From NCBI GenBank assembly GCA_009775375.1, contig VSPO01000105.1, positions 1-12,237 of the forward strand: a stretch of DNA of 12,237 nucleotides. The letters are read 5' to 3'. The notes under the pieces are model-generated. The model saw nothing but the letters and a program-made list of their open reading frames with translations, was not told the DNA's origin and made no database searches. The position numbers and the translations under genes are program-made. Shown piece after piece: positions 7,186 to 12,237 of this stretch; within the stretch, counting starts at the first letter, position 1, and the number at the start of each line of letters is the position of its first letter. This DNA comes from Muribaculaceae bacterium. GTDB taxonomy: Bacteria; Bacteroidota; Bacteroidia; Bacteroidales; Muribaculaceae.

Positions 7186-7584
7186 ATGAGAGCAACTATT
7201 AAACTTCTGTTCCTATTCTTGATTCTGATGTCAAACGCGTCGATGTCAGGAGAAGAAAAAAAGGATGAGCCAAAACCGAGACCCTCGATGTCGACAATTC
7301 CTATTATCTTAACCCTGCCGAAAGGAGGCCCCGTATTCTATGCTCCTTCAAGAGGAGAGGAGGGGTATATAATAATGGAGTCGGGAAGCCTTGGCTTTGA
7401 ACTGCCGTTCATTGACTATCCCGCTACGGTTGAAATCTGTGGAGAGCAGGGCACGTCGGGCTATTGGACAGGCACACTCACCGATGATTCCGATGTCGTT
7501 CCATTTGACGGAGCGGCAGGCGACTACCGGTTGACGCTGACCACGACAGATGGCACGTATGTAGGCTACTTCACGATAGACTAA
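7186..7584 (+). CDS. DUF3244-type small secreted protein
   Basis: A 132-residue exported protein. Residues 1-21 form a Sec signal (KLLFLFLILMSNASMSG) without a lipobox cysteine, followed by a Lys/Glu/Pro-rich linker. Residues about 37-132 show the alternating beta pattern of DUF3244: IPIILTLPKGG, then LGFELPFIDYPATVEI, and the closing AGDYRLTLTTTDGTYVGYFTI. The family is Bacteroidota-specific, of immunoglobulin-like fold, and has no known activity. It holds a single cysteine (Cys85). It is the first gene after the candidate promoter at 7125 and lies 52 nt upstream of the DUF1573 fusion gene, suggesting a shared transcript. The family call is by pattern recall and is fairly confident. Confidence 0.75.
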   Translation: MRATIKLLFLFLILMSNASMSGEEKKDEPKPRPSMSTIPIILTLPKGGPVFYAPSRGEEGYIIMESGSLGFELPFIDYPATVEICGEQGTSGYWTGTLTDDSDVVPFDGAAGDYRLTLTTTDGTYVGYFTID

Positions 7585-7634
7585 CGTCCAGCGTCTAACA
7601 GACTAATGACTAAAAGACTAACGAAAGAGACTAA
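7579..7634 (+). repeat. Cluster of five GACTAA repeats
   Basis: GACTAA occurs at 7579, 7601, 7608, 7616 and 7629, three of the copies followed by CG. The cluster starts at the DUF3244 stop codon and ends just before the next start (ATG 7637). A variant, GTCTAA, lies at 7593-7598. The repeats put stop codons in several frames between the two genes and could have arisen by slippage. Function unknown. Confidence 0.6.
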
Positions 7635-7636
7635 CG

Positions 7637-8509
7637 ATGGCTATGGTTAAAGGATACGCTCAATCGCTGCTTATAATTACGGCGTTTTCGCTTTTCATCT
7701 CTTGTTCCACCGGGAGGGCTGACTATGAGTCGGCCGTCCTGGAGTGGACGGGGAAGGAGATTGTGATTCCCGACAGTCTGCCTCTTGTCGGCGGCGGTTG
7801 GTATGTCAACGAGCCTGCTAATTTCACCATCGTGGCCTACTACGACTCAGAGGGTTGCACCGGCTGCCGCATGAAGCTGCCATTCTGGAAAGAGTTCATG
7901 GACAGGGTCGATTCCGTTTCGAGGTCAAATAGGGTTAGGCTTATGCTAATAGCAGCCACTGACGATGAAAAGGAGCTGGAGTATCTGATGAAACGCGACG
8001 GATTCACGCGTGACGTGATTGTCGACAGTATCTCCTCGTTCTCCAAAGCGAATGTGCTTCCTGATGATCCCCATCTTCAGGCGTTCCTTCTTGACGGAGA
8101 GAACAGGGTGGTGCTCATAGACAATCCGATAGACATGCGTAGTATCGGTAAGGTCTACCTCAACAGCGTAAAAGGAGGAGACGGCTCCGGCCAAGAGGAG
8201 AAATCAGAGGATATCGAGGAGCATTCCCATTCCTTCGGTAAGGTCAGGAAAGGTGAGACCGTCGCGCACACTTTTTATCTGACCAATCAGACAGCCGACA
8301 CGCTGAGGGTCAAGGATATTGTCAGCTCGTGCGACTGCACGGTAGGGGAAATCTCGTCCAGGGTCATTCCCCCTTCAATGCGCTACGAGATGACCGTAAG
8401 ATTCAGCGACACCATCCCCGGGGAATTCTTCCGGGTAGTAAGACTAAACTTTGAAGACAACCACCGGGAGGTCGAATTCGACCTGACCGGTGAGATTATT
8501 AATTTTTAA
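7637..8509 (+). CDS. Thioredoxin-like/DUF1573 two-domain lipoprotein
   Basis: A 290-residue envelope lipoprotein. The signal ends in the lipobox FISC (Cys23). Residues about 55-175 form a thioredoxin-like domain with the CxxC pair Cys74/Cys77 in YYDSEGCTGCRMKLPFW. After a Gly/Glu-rich linker (about 176-192), residues about 195-290 are a DUF1573 domain: HSFGKVRKGETVAHTFYLTN, then SSCDCTVGE and RLNFEDNHREVEFDLTGEI. DUF1573 is an Ig-like beta domain widespread in Bacteroidota. An adjacent ATG two codons downstream is an equally possible start. The codons for the last 39 residues are the source of a sequence repeated before the two downstream peptide genes. With three CxxC proteins in the window, a role in redox handling of the Cys-bearing peptides is plausible but inferred. 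Confidence 0.82.
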   Translation: MAMVKGYAQSLLIITAFSLFISCSTGRADYESAVLEWTGKEIVIPDSLPLVGGGWYVNEPANFTIVAYYDSEGCTGCRMKLPFWKEFMDRVDSVSRSNRVRLMLIAATDDEKELEYLMKRDGFTRDVIVDSISSFSKANVLPDDPHLQAFLLDGENRVVLIDNPIDMRSIGKVYLNSVKGGDGSGQEEKSEDIEEHSHSFGKVRKGETVAHTFYLTNQTADTLRVKDIVSSCDCTVGEISSRVIPPSMRYEMTVRFSDTIPGEFFRVVRLNFEDNHREVEFDLTGEIINF

Positions 8510-8583
8510 ATTTTTTTTCATCATGAAAAAAAACAATTATCTATGGGGTTGCAGTAGCTGCCCTTGCGGTCGGAGGCTTCGCT
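8394..8583 (+). repeat. Unit repeat copy A: DUF1573 3' end plus peptide leader
   Basis: These 190 nt cover the final 38 codons of the DUF1573 gene, the spacer, and the first 20 or so codons of the first NVEALA peptide. They match copy C (11953-12141) with only about half a dozen differences, including one extra base in the A-run after the ATG. A 56-nt core (8438-8493) is identical in copies A, B and C. Because copy A lies inside the complete gene, it is the likely parent. Confidence 0.9.
8462..8492 (+). promoter_or_regulatory. Palindrome upstream of peptide gene 1
   Basis: AGGTCGAATTCGACCT (8469-8484) is a perfect 16-bp palindrome. It is flanked by CACCGG (8462-8467) and CCGGTG (8487-8492), which extend it into a 31-nt imperfect dyad. 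It ends 30 nt before the peptide ATG. The same dyad is kept unchanged at the same distance in the other two units, so it is a candidate operator, RNA element or recombination site. Confidence 0.65.
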
Positions 8584-8781
8584 ATCGCCTCCAAATCGTC
8601 AGCACCGATCCTGACAGCCGCACAGATGGAAAATCTGGAGGCCTTGTCGTCCAAGGAGGCATGGGTCGATATCGAATTTGATGTTATTTGTGTGACAAGG
8701 AAGCAAGATTATTGTGTGATTAAAGGAATGCCCCCTGTCCCTGATGCAGGTCCAGAAGAAAAGCCAAAGAATCCGAAATGA
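8523..8781 (+). pseudogene. NVEALA-family secreted peptide 1, frameshifted in an A8 tract
   Basis: From the ATG the annotated frame goes wrong after the A8 run (8526-8533). Removing one A restores an 85-residue peptide: a leader (MKKTIIYGVAVAALAVGGFA) nearly identical to peptide 3, the NVEALA-type motif ENLEALSS at about 36-43, and a core with two cysteines (Cys56 and Cys64, DVICVTRKQDYC) and a Pro/Glu/Lys-rich tail. The restored frame stops at 8779-8781, in an ATGA overlap with the propeller gene, strong support that this is the real frame. The frame has a stop at the ATG itself (8524-8526), so no upstream start can rescue it. It could be a phase-off state, a slippage-dependent gene, a broken gene or a sequencing error. 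The family is Bacteroidota-specific and of unknown function. Confidence 0.8.
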
Positions 8782-9791
8782 GTTCCGTGAGAAAATTCGA
8801 ATCAAGCATATTAATGCTTGCAACCATGTGTACCGCGCTGTGGTCATGCCGACCCGGCGCGGGGCACCCTGTCGAGAAATGGCATGACGAGAGGGATAAG
8901 ATAGAGGAAATCAGTCTGGTCTCCATTGACGAAGAACTTCCCCCACTTCACTCATTGGTTCATATGCTCACCTTGGGTGACACGTTGATAATAATGGACA
9001 ACAAGTCGCAGGACAGACTTTTCCATGCCTATGATGTGAATAAAAATAAATACATAGGATCGTTCGGAAAATTTGGCAATGGCCCGGGGGAGATGGCATA
9101 TATTGGAGGGATATATCTTGATGACAAGGGAATCCTTTACGGACTCAACACAGCCCAGATGAAGTTGCAGGGAGTGGACGTGAAGATGGCATTGAAAGAT
9201 GAGGAATATAAAGCGTTTCAGAAGACCCGGCTTGACGAATCGGGGTATCTGGTGCTTTTCTCCTCGCCCCACTTTATCAACGACAGCACCGTGATCTGCT
9301 CACTTTTCACCAATGATGCATCGGAATTTGTTACCCATGTTGGCAAGTTCAATCCAAATAACGGCGCGACCTCTGTCGTCGACAGCATACCTTCGGCCGG
9401 CAACGGCCGAAGCCTGATTGCCGTTGCCCCGGATAAAGACTTGATAGTCGAGACCTCCATGCTTGAGGATCGGATACGCCTTTTTGACATGGATGGAAAA
9501 CTGAGTAGGACAATCTACGGACCTGATTATGGTGACAAGGATAAGACTGGCATATCATGTTTCAGTGATCCTATAATAGCAGGAGACCGGATATACGTCA
9601 ACTACAACGGGGAACACGCAGGGACGCGAACAATGGGTACGGACATTATCGTCATGGACCTTGACGGGAAGTACCTTAAGACCCTGCGATTCGATGCTCC
9701 GTTGGGTGCTATGATCTATCACGAAAAGAGCAACCGCCTATACCTCAGTACAGAAGGAGAACCACAGTTCGGTTATCTTCAGTTGGATTGA
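8778..9791 (+). CDS. BF3164-type 6-bladed beta-propeller lipoprotein
   Basis: A 337-residue surface or periplasmic lipoprotein. The signal ends in the lipobox LWSC with Cys24. The rest fits the TolB-like six-bladed propeller of BF3164 lipoproteins. The hallmark GKFGNGPGEM lies at 97-106, and repeated blade patterns follow, such as RLFHAYDVNKNKYIGSFG, RIRLFDMDGKLSRTIYG and IIVMDLDGKYLKTLRF. It has no visible catalytic site; propellers of this kind usually bind ligands or partners. It overlaps the corrected stop of peptide 1 by ATGA, which suggests tight coupling and a joint job such as capture, export or immunity for that peptide. That role is inference. A 7-bp hairpin (8803-8820) lies early in the gene and a 9-bp one at 9391-9412. 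Confidence 0.82.
   Translation: MSSVRKFESSILMLATMCTALWSCRPGAGHPVEKWHDERDKIEEISLVSIDEELPPLHSLVHMLTLGDTLIIMDNKSQDRLFHAYDVNKNKYIGSFGKFGNGPGEMAYIGGIYLDDKGILYGLNTAQMKLQGVDVKMALKDEEYKAFQKTRLDESGYLVLFSSPHFINDSTVICSLFTNDASEFVTHVGKFNPNNGATSVVDSIPSAGNGRSLIAVAPDKDLIVETSMLEDRIRLFDMDGKLSRTIYGPDYGDKDKTGISCFSDPIIAGDRIYVNYNGEHAGTRTMGTDIIVMDLDGKYLKTLRFDAPLGAMIYHEKSNRLYLSTEGEPQFGYLQLD
9391..9412 (+). repeat. 9-bp hairpin with GCAA tetraloop inside the propeller gene
   Basis: CTTCGGCCG (9391-9399) and CGGCCGAAG (9404-9412) enclose GCAA, a GNRA-type tetraloop. Directly before it is the near-palindrome CTGTCGTCGACAG (9373-9385). It lies about 614 nt into the gene, so long hairpins here are not confined to gene starts. 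Confidence 0.65.
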
Positions 9792-9902
9792 TCTCTGATC
9801 TTTCCACATTTATGCCGGATTGATATAAAACTTGTATGGCTGTAATCCCCGGAATAAGTTGCTCTTTGCCACTGGAATATACAGGAACTCTCCGTCATCC
9901 GA

Positions 9903-10027
9903 CTATCAGTTGTCCGTAGGGTTCAGCAACAACATCCCCAAGGGAATTTTTCCGGGCGGTAAGACTAAACTTTGAAGACAACCACCGGGAGGTCGAATTC
10001 GACCTGACCGGTGAAATTAATAATTAA
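9903..10027 (+). pseudogene. Decayed DUF1573 3' remnant (unit repeat copy B)
   Basis: The stretch can be aligned with the last ~40 codons of the DUF1573 gene. One frame reads DYQLSVGFSNNIPKGIF where the parent has RYEMTVRFSDTIPGEFF. An extra base after CATCCCC then shifts the frame. Only after it does the identical 56-nt core (9959-10014) resume in the parental frame, ending at TAA 10025-10027. The open frame upstream runs back to about 9830 (YGCNPRNKLLFATGIYR) and may be a further diverged part of the same domain. The remnant fills most of the 255-nt gap between the propeller and peptide 2. It is more diverged than copy C outside the core. Confidence 0.7.
9983..10013 (+). promoter_or_regulatory. 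Palindrome upstream of peptide gene 2
   Basis: The same 16-bp palindrome (9990-10005) and CACCGG/CCGGTG flanks as before peptide 1. It ends 33 nt before ATG 10047. The host sequence around it has drifted and lost its reading frame, yet the core has no change. That points to selection on the DNA or RNA element, or to recent gene conversion. Confidence 0.65.
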
Positions 10028-10046
10028 TATCTTAAATTGTTTTTTT

Positions 10047-10304
10047 ATGAAAAGAAAAGCTATTTTTGGAGTGGCAATCGTGGCACTCCTCTCGGTCGGA
10101 GCCTGGTTCTCAGGAATCAGCGCAAAGGGCAGCTCTGCTCAGCCTTTCATGTCAATAAACGAGGTGGAGGCAATTTCAGGCTGCGAGACAGAACCTGATA
10201 TGAAAAAGAACACAGGGTATTGCGTCCGGAAGTTAAATTCTACAGAAGGAACATGTGTCGAACAATCCAGCCATGATGCAGTAAGGTGTTCAGGCAATAT
10301 TTAA
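10047..10304 (+). CDS. NVEALA-family secreted peptide 2
   Basis: An 85-residue exported peptide, the same length as restored peptide 1. A hydrophobic leader (MKRKAIFGVAIVALLSVGAW) is followed by the NVEALA-type motif NEVEAISG at 38-45 and a core with four cysteines (46, 59, 70 and 81; spacing 13, 11, 11). The even number suggests two disulfides in the envelope or outside the cell. ATG 10047 is preferred over the GTG 36 nt upstream because it opens a normal signal peptide aligned with the other two units. Thirteen nt separate it from the DUF4221 propeller gene, so they are probably co-transcribed. Its activity is unknown: peptide hormone, toxin, adhesin and structural roles are all possible. 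Confidence 0.8.
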   Translation: MKRKAIFGVAIVALLSVGAWFSGISAKGSSAQPFMSINEVEAISGCETEPDMKKNTGYCVRKLNSTEGTCVEQSSHDAVRCSGNI

Positions 10305-10317
10305 AAAAGGACCAGGC

Positions 10318-11478
10318 ATGCTAAAAGGAGATAGTAAATATGTCCTTGCAATCAAGCTGACAGCCCTCCTTGGGCTGTCAGCTTGTGGCGGTTCAAAGGA
10401 CAAAAACATAGACAGGGGTTTGTACACGTTTGATGAGGAAAAGACATTGTCTCTTCCCTTGGATTCAGCCACATCTCAGGAAACATCATACATACAACTA
10501 ATAAACGATAGCACTCTGTCGTTTTTCAATAGTCCAACTTATGACATATGCCTCTATGACTTAAATAAGAAAAAACTAATAGACAAGATAAAGATATACA
10601 GGGAGGGGCCGAATGCTGTCAATGGAATAACAGCGTATTGTATACAATCCCCCGACTCCATATGGCTATTCCAGTCTTGGGGCACTAAAGTCACGCTAAT
10701 TAATAAAGAAGGAGAGGTCAAAAACAACTATGATGTCGGGAGACTGCTAAAAGAAGAGGACGACAACCTTGGTGTGTCTCCTTATCCCTCATCGGAAACT
10801 CCTTATACTGTATTTGGAGGCAAGCATTTGCTCCAGGGGATGGCCGGAGGCATAGAAACGGGAAAGACGCCTGGGGCGACTGTCTTATTTGACCCAGTCA
10901 CAAACAAGATAGAGACAGCCAATGAATATCCGGAATTATACGGCGAAGCGGCGGATATGTATGAAAACTGGCATCCTTTCGCATATATGCACACCACTTA
11001 CACACTTTCTCCTAAAGGAGAGATAGTGACGAGTTTCCCCGCATCCGACAGTCTTTATGTTTATAATCCAAGGACGCGGGAGAAAAGGTCATATTACGCA
11101 GCCTATTCGAAGCCCACTGACATAAAGCCCGGGACAAGCGGGAAACCAGGGGATGCGGAAACGCTGTATTTAGGTCAGTATGCCTATAAGAATATTCTCT
11201 ATGACAAAACGACAGGTCTGTATTATCGTCTTCTAAGTGTGCCGTTTGAACCCACAACCGACAATCTTACGGTGGAACTCACTAAAAAGCCAATTGTTGC
11301 AATAATGCTTGACAGTGACTTCAATATAGTGGGGGAGTGCCAACTCCCTGAAGACAGATATTATTCCGCGCATACCTTCGTCAATTCCCATGGATTGCAC
11401 GTCAATACCGTCTCTGATGACGACGACTATATGACATTCAAAGTGTTGGCTCCGGTAAAAAGAAATTCGTCAAAATGA
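10318..11478 (+). CDS. DUF4221-type beta-propeller lipoprotein
   Basis: A 386-residue lipoprotein with the lipobox LSAC (Cys23). It resembles the DUF4221 family, related in architecture to BF3164 propellers. Early strands read FDEEKTLSLPLDSATS and YIQLINDSTLSFFNSPTYDI, and the hallmark IKIYREGPNAV is at 91-101. Later blade-like segments follow, for example KVTLINKEGEVKNNYDV and GEIVTSFPASDSLYVYNPR. No enzymatic motif is seen. It sits in the same slot after a peptide gene as the BF3164 protein does in unit 1, so different propellers appear to be paired with different peptides. The gene overlaps the next one by ATGA. A perfect 14-bp hairpin covers the signal-peptide codons. The start is set by the signal peptide; a better-spaced ATG at 10340 is out of frame. 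Confidence 0.82.
   Translation: MLKGDSKYVLAIKLTALLGLSACGGSKDKNIDRGLYTFDEEKTLSLPLDSATSQETSYIQLINDSTLSFFNSPTYDICLYDLNKKKLIDKIKIYREGPNAVNGITAYCIQSPDSIWLFQSWGTKVTLINKEGEVKNNYDVGRLLKEEDDNLGVSPYPSSETPYTVFGGKHLLQGMAGGIETGKTPGATVLFDPVTNKIETANEYPELYGEAADMYENWHPFAYMHTTYTLSPKGEIVTSFPASDSLYVYNPRTREKRSYYAAYSKPTDIKPGTSGKPGDAETLYLGQYAYKNILYDKTTGLYYRLLSVPFEPTTDNLTVELTKKPIVAIMLDSDFNIVGECQLPEDRYYSAHTFVNSHGLHVNTVSDDDDYMTFKVLAPVKRNSSK
10353..10385 (+). repeat. Perfect 14-bp hairpin in signal-peptide codons
   Basis: CAAGCTGACAGCCC (10353-10366) is the exact reverse complement of GGGCTGTCAGCTTG (10372-10385), with a 5-nt loop. It starts 36 nt after the DUF4221 start codon and covers codons for KLTALLGLSAC, up to the acylated cysteine. 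It has no following T-run. It is very unlikely by chance. Confidence 0.85.
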
Positions 11479-11915
11479 TACCCAGACTTTTCTTCGCGGT
11501 TGTGATATGTGTGTGCCTTACGGGGTGTGCGAAGCCGAACTACGTAGACTATCAGACAGAGGCATTGTCGGTAAAAAATCCCGATTTTAGTGAAAGATTT
11601 GATACTATTGTCATAATACCGAGATTGGGATGTAATGCCTGCACTCATTCTGCTGATAAATATTATCAGAAGCATAAGGATGATATCGGGACATTGTTTG
11701 TTTTCACCAACCTGCAATCAGAAAAATTGTTGAAAATAGAGAACGGATATGATATCGCAGACAGGCATAACGTCATAATAGACAAAGATAACAGACATTT
11801 CTCGTATGATTATGAAGAATCGAACTATCCTGTCATATTGATTGGAGATTCCAATGGAAGCTACACATTCGAATATTTACTTAAAGGATTGAGGCTTCAG
11901 GAAACGGACCAATAA
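11475..11915 (+). CDS. Small CxxC lipoprotein, thioredoxin-like
   Basis: A 146-residue lipoprotein with the lipobox LTGC (Cys18). The pattern TIVIIPRLGCNACTHSADKYY places a CxxC pair at Cys53/Cys56 after a beta strand, as in thioredoxin-fold proteins. DIGTLFVFTNLQSEKLL and a late YPVILIGDSNGSYTFEYLLKG fit further strands and the cis-Pro position. It is short for a full TlpA domain and diverged, so the fold assignment is moderate. It is coupled to the DUF4221 gene by an ATGA overlap. The context suggests it acts on the disulfides of peptide 2 or of the propeller, which is inference. The 37 nt after it hold no clear terminator before repeat copy C begins. Confidence 0.72.
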   Translation: MIPRLFFAVVICVCLTGCAKPNYVDYQTEALSVKNPDFSERFDTIVIIPRLGCNACTHSADKYYQKHKDDIGTLFVFTNLQSEKLLKIENGYDIADRHNVIIDKDNRHFSYDYEESNYPVILIGDSNGSYTFEYLLKGLRLQETDQ

Positions 11916-11952
11916 ATGCCATGTCCATTTCCGTTATCCAAATAAAAGATCG

Positions 11953-12141
11953 CCGTAAGATTCAGCGACACCATCCCCGGGGAATTCTTCCGAGTTGTAA
12001 GACTAAACTTTGAAGACAACCACCGGGAGGTCGAATTCGACCTGACCGGTGAGATTATTAATTTTAAAATTTTTTTTCATCATGAAAAAACTAATTATCT
12101 ATGGGGTTGCAGTAGCTGCCCTTGCGGTCGGAGGCTTCGCT
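11953..12141 (+). repeat. Unit repeat copy C: DUF1573 3' tail plus peptide leader
   Basis: A near-identical copy of 8394-8583. It encodes the orphan tail VRFSDTIPGEFFRVVRLNF and onward without any upstream DUF1573 gene. The left boundary is abrupt at about 11953. The T to A change in the spacer removes the parental stop, which no longer matters here. Similarity continues into the peptide leader and fades after the GGCTTCGCT that encodes GFA. The junctions suggest a recent duplication. Confidence 0.9.
12021..12051 (+). promoter_or_regulatory. Palindrome upstream of peptide gene 3
   Basis: The third copy of the dyad: the 16-bp palindrome at 12028-12043 with CACCGG and CCGGTG flanks. It ends 30 nt before the ATG at 12082, the same distance as in unit 1. 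It is followed by the T-rich spacer (T8 just before CATCATG), too far from the stem for a standard terminator. Confidence 0.65.
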
Positions 12142-12237
12142 TTGTCCTCTAATTCGTCCACCCCTGAGATCACTCCGCTCATGGCGGAAAACATCGAAGC
12201 GCTCTCCGACATTGAACTTGAAGAGGGTGGTGTATGG
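12082..12237 (+). CDS. NVEALA-family secreted peptide 3 (partial, cut by window end)
   Basis: The first 52 residues of a peptide. The leader MKKLIIYGVAVAALAVGGFA differs from restored peptide 1 by one residue. The motif ENIEALSD is at 36-43, and the visible sequence continues ELEEGGVW. The A-run after the ATG has six As and the frame is intact, unlike peptide 1. No cysteine is seen before the window ends. LSDIELEEGG resembles a double-glycine leader end but is two residues shorter than that consensus. A propeller gene would be expected just beyond the window. Confidence 0.8.
   Translation, partial: MKKLIIYGVAVAALAVGGFALSSNSSTPEITPLMAENIEALSDIELEEGGVW

Noticed and set aside
8485..8522. Palindrome plus T8 run as an intrinsic terminator
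   Set aside because: The T-run begins more than 20 nt after the stem, whereas intrinsic terminators need it directly after. A hairpin role in the leader remains possible.
8490..8681. 63-codon frame ending GGMGRYRI over the peptide 1 region
   Set aside because: It is the wrong frame of the peptide gene after the A8 tract. The neighbouring frame gives the family leader and motif and joins the propeller by ATGA.
10011..10046. GTG start 36 nt upstream of peptide 2
   Set aside because: It lies partly in the palindrome repeat and would put twelve extra residues ahead of a normal signal peptide. ATG 10047 aligns with the starts of the other two peptides.
10340..10360. Six-codon ORF (ATG at 10340) behind an AGGAG motif at the start of the DUF4221 gene
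   Set aside because: It is out of frame with the lipoprotein and has no supporting pattern. The in-frame ATG 10318 gives a complete signal peptide.
8394..12141. Repeats read as an insertion sequence or CRISPR array
   Set aside because: There is no transposase, no terminal inverted repeats and no regular spacer length. The units carry different genes 1.5 and 2 kb apart.

Overview
The window looks like chromosomal DNA of a Bacteroidales bacterium, perhaps a gut Muribaculaceae- or Bacteroides-like species. The evidence is several families largely confined to Bacteroidota (NVEALA peptides, BF3164/DUF4221 beta-propeller lipoproteins, DUF3244, TPR proteins with a C-terminal HTH). Promoter candidates also fit the Bacteroidetes TTG - 18-21 nt - TAnnTTTG pattern. 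The genus call is a guess. No RNA gene, CRISPR array or insertion sequence was seen.

Left part (1-2300, mostly minus strand). A 70-residue membrane protein of unknown function is followed by an AbiE-type toxin/antitoxin pair: an AbiEi-like winged-helix protein (1530-2228) and an AbiEii nucleotidyltransferase toxin (464-1429). The two genes were once joined by an ATGA overlap, but one base now appears to be missing just after the toxin's original start. An inverted repeat upstream of the antitoxin is a candidate operator.

Middle part (2390-5000, plus strand). Housekeeping-type genes of higher GC follow: metX (homoserine O-acetyltransferase), an OmpA-type peptidoglycan-binding lipoprotein, and a TlpA-like thioredoxin lipoprotein coupled to it by a GTGA overlap and a strong Shine-Dalgarno.

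Right part (5050-12237, plus strand). This is the unusual region. A lipobox-bearing TPR protein with a transmembrane segment, coiled coil and C-terminal HTH-like domain probably acts as a sensor/regulator. It is followed by a secreted DUF3244 protein and a thioredoxin-DUF1573 fusion lipoprotein. Then comes a modular array in which each unit starts with a small NVEALA peptide gene. Unit 1 is peptide (frameshifted in an A8 tract) plus a BF3164-type propeller. Unit 2 is peptide plus a DUF4221 propeller plus a CxxC lipoprotein. Unit 3 is a peptide cut off by the window end. Each unit is preceded by a copy of the 3' end of the DUF1573 gene. All three copies share an identical 56-nt core holding a 16-bp perfect palindrome inside a longer imperfect one, 30-33 nt before each peptide start. 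Between units 1 and 3 the secretion leaders are almost identical while the rest of the peptide differs. This suggests a duplicating, diversifying system of exported, probably disulfide-bonded peptides with dedicated surface lipoproteins.

Several lipoprotein genes also carry long perfect hairpins in the signal-peptide part of their coding sequence (15, 14 and 11 bp stems). I cannot explain these by known families.
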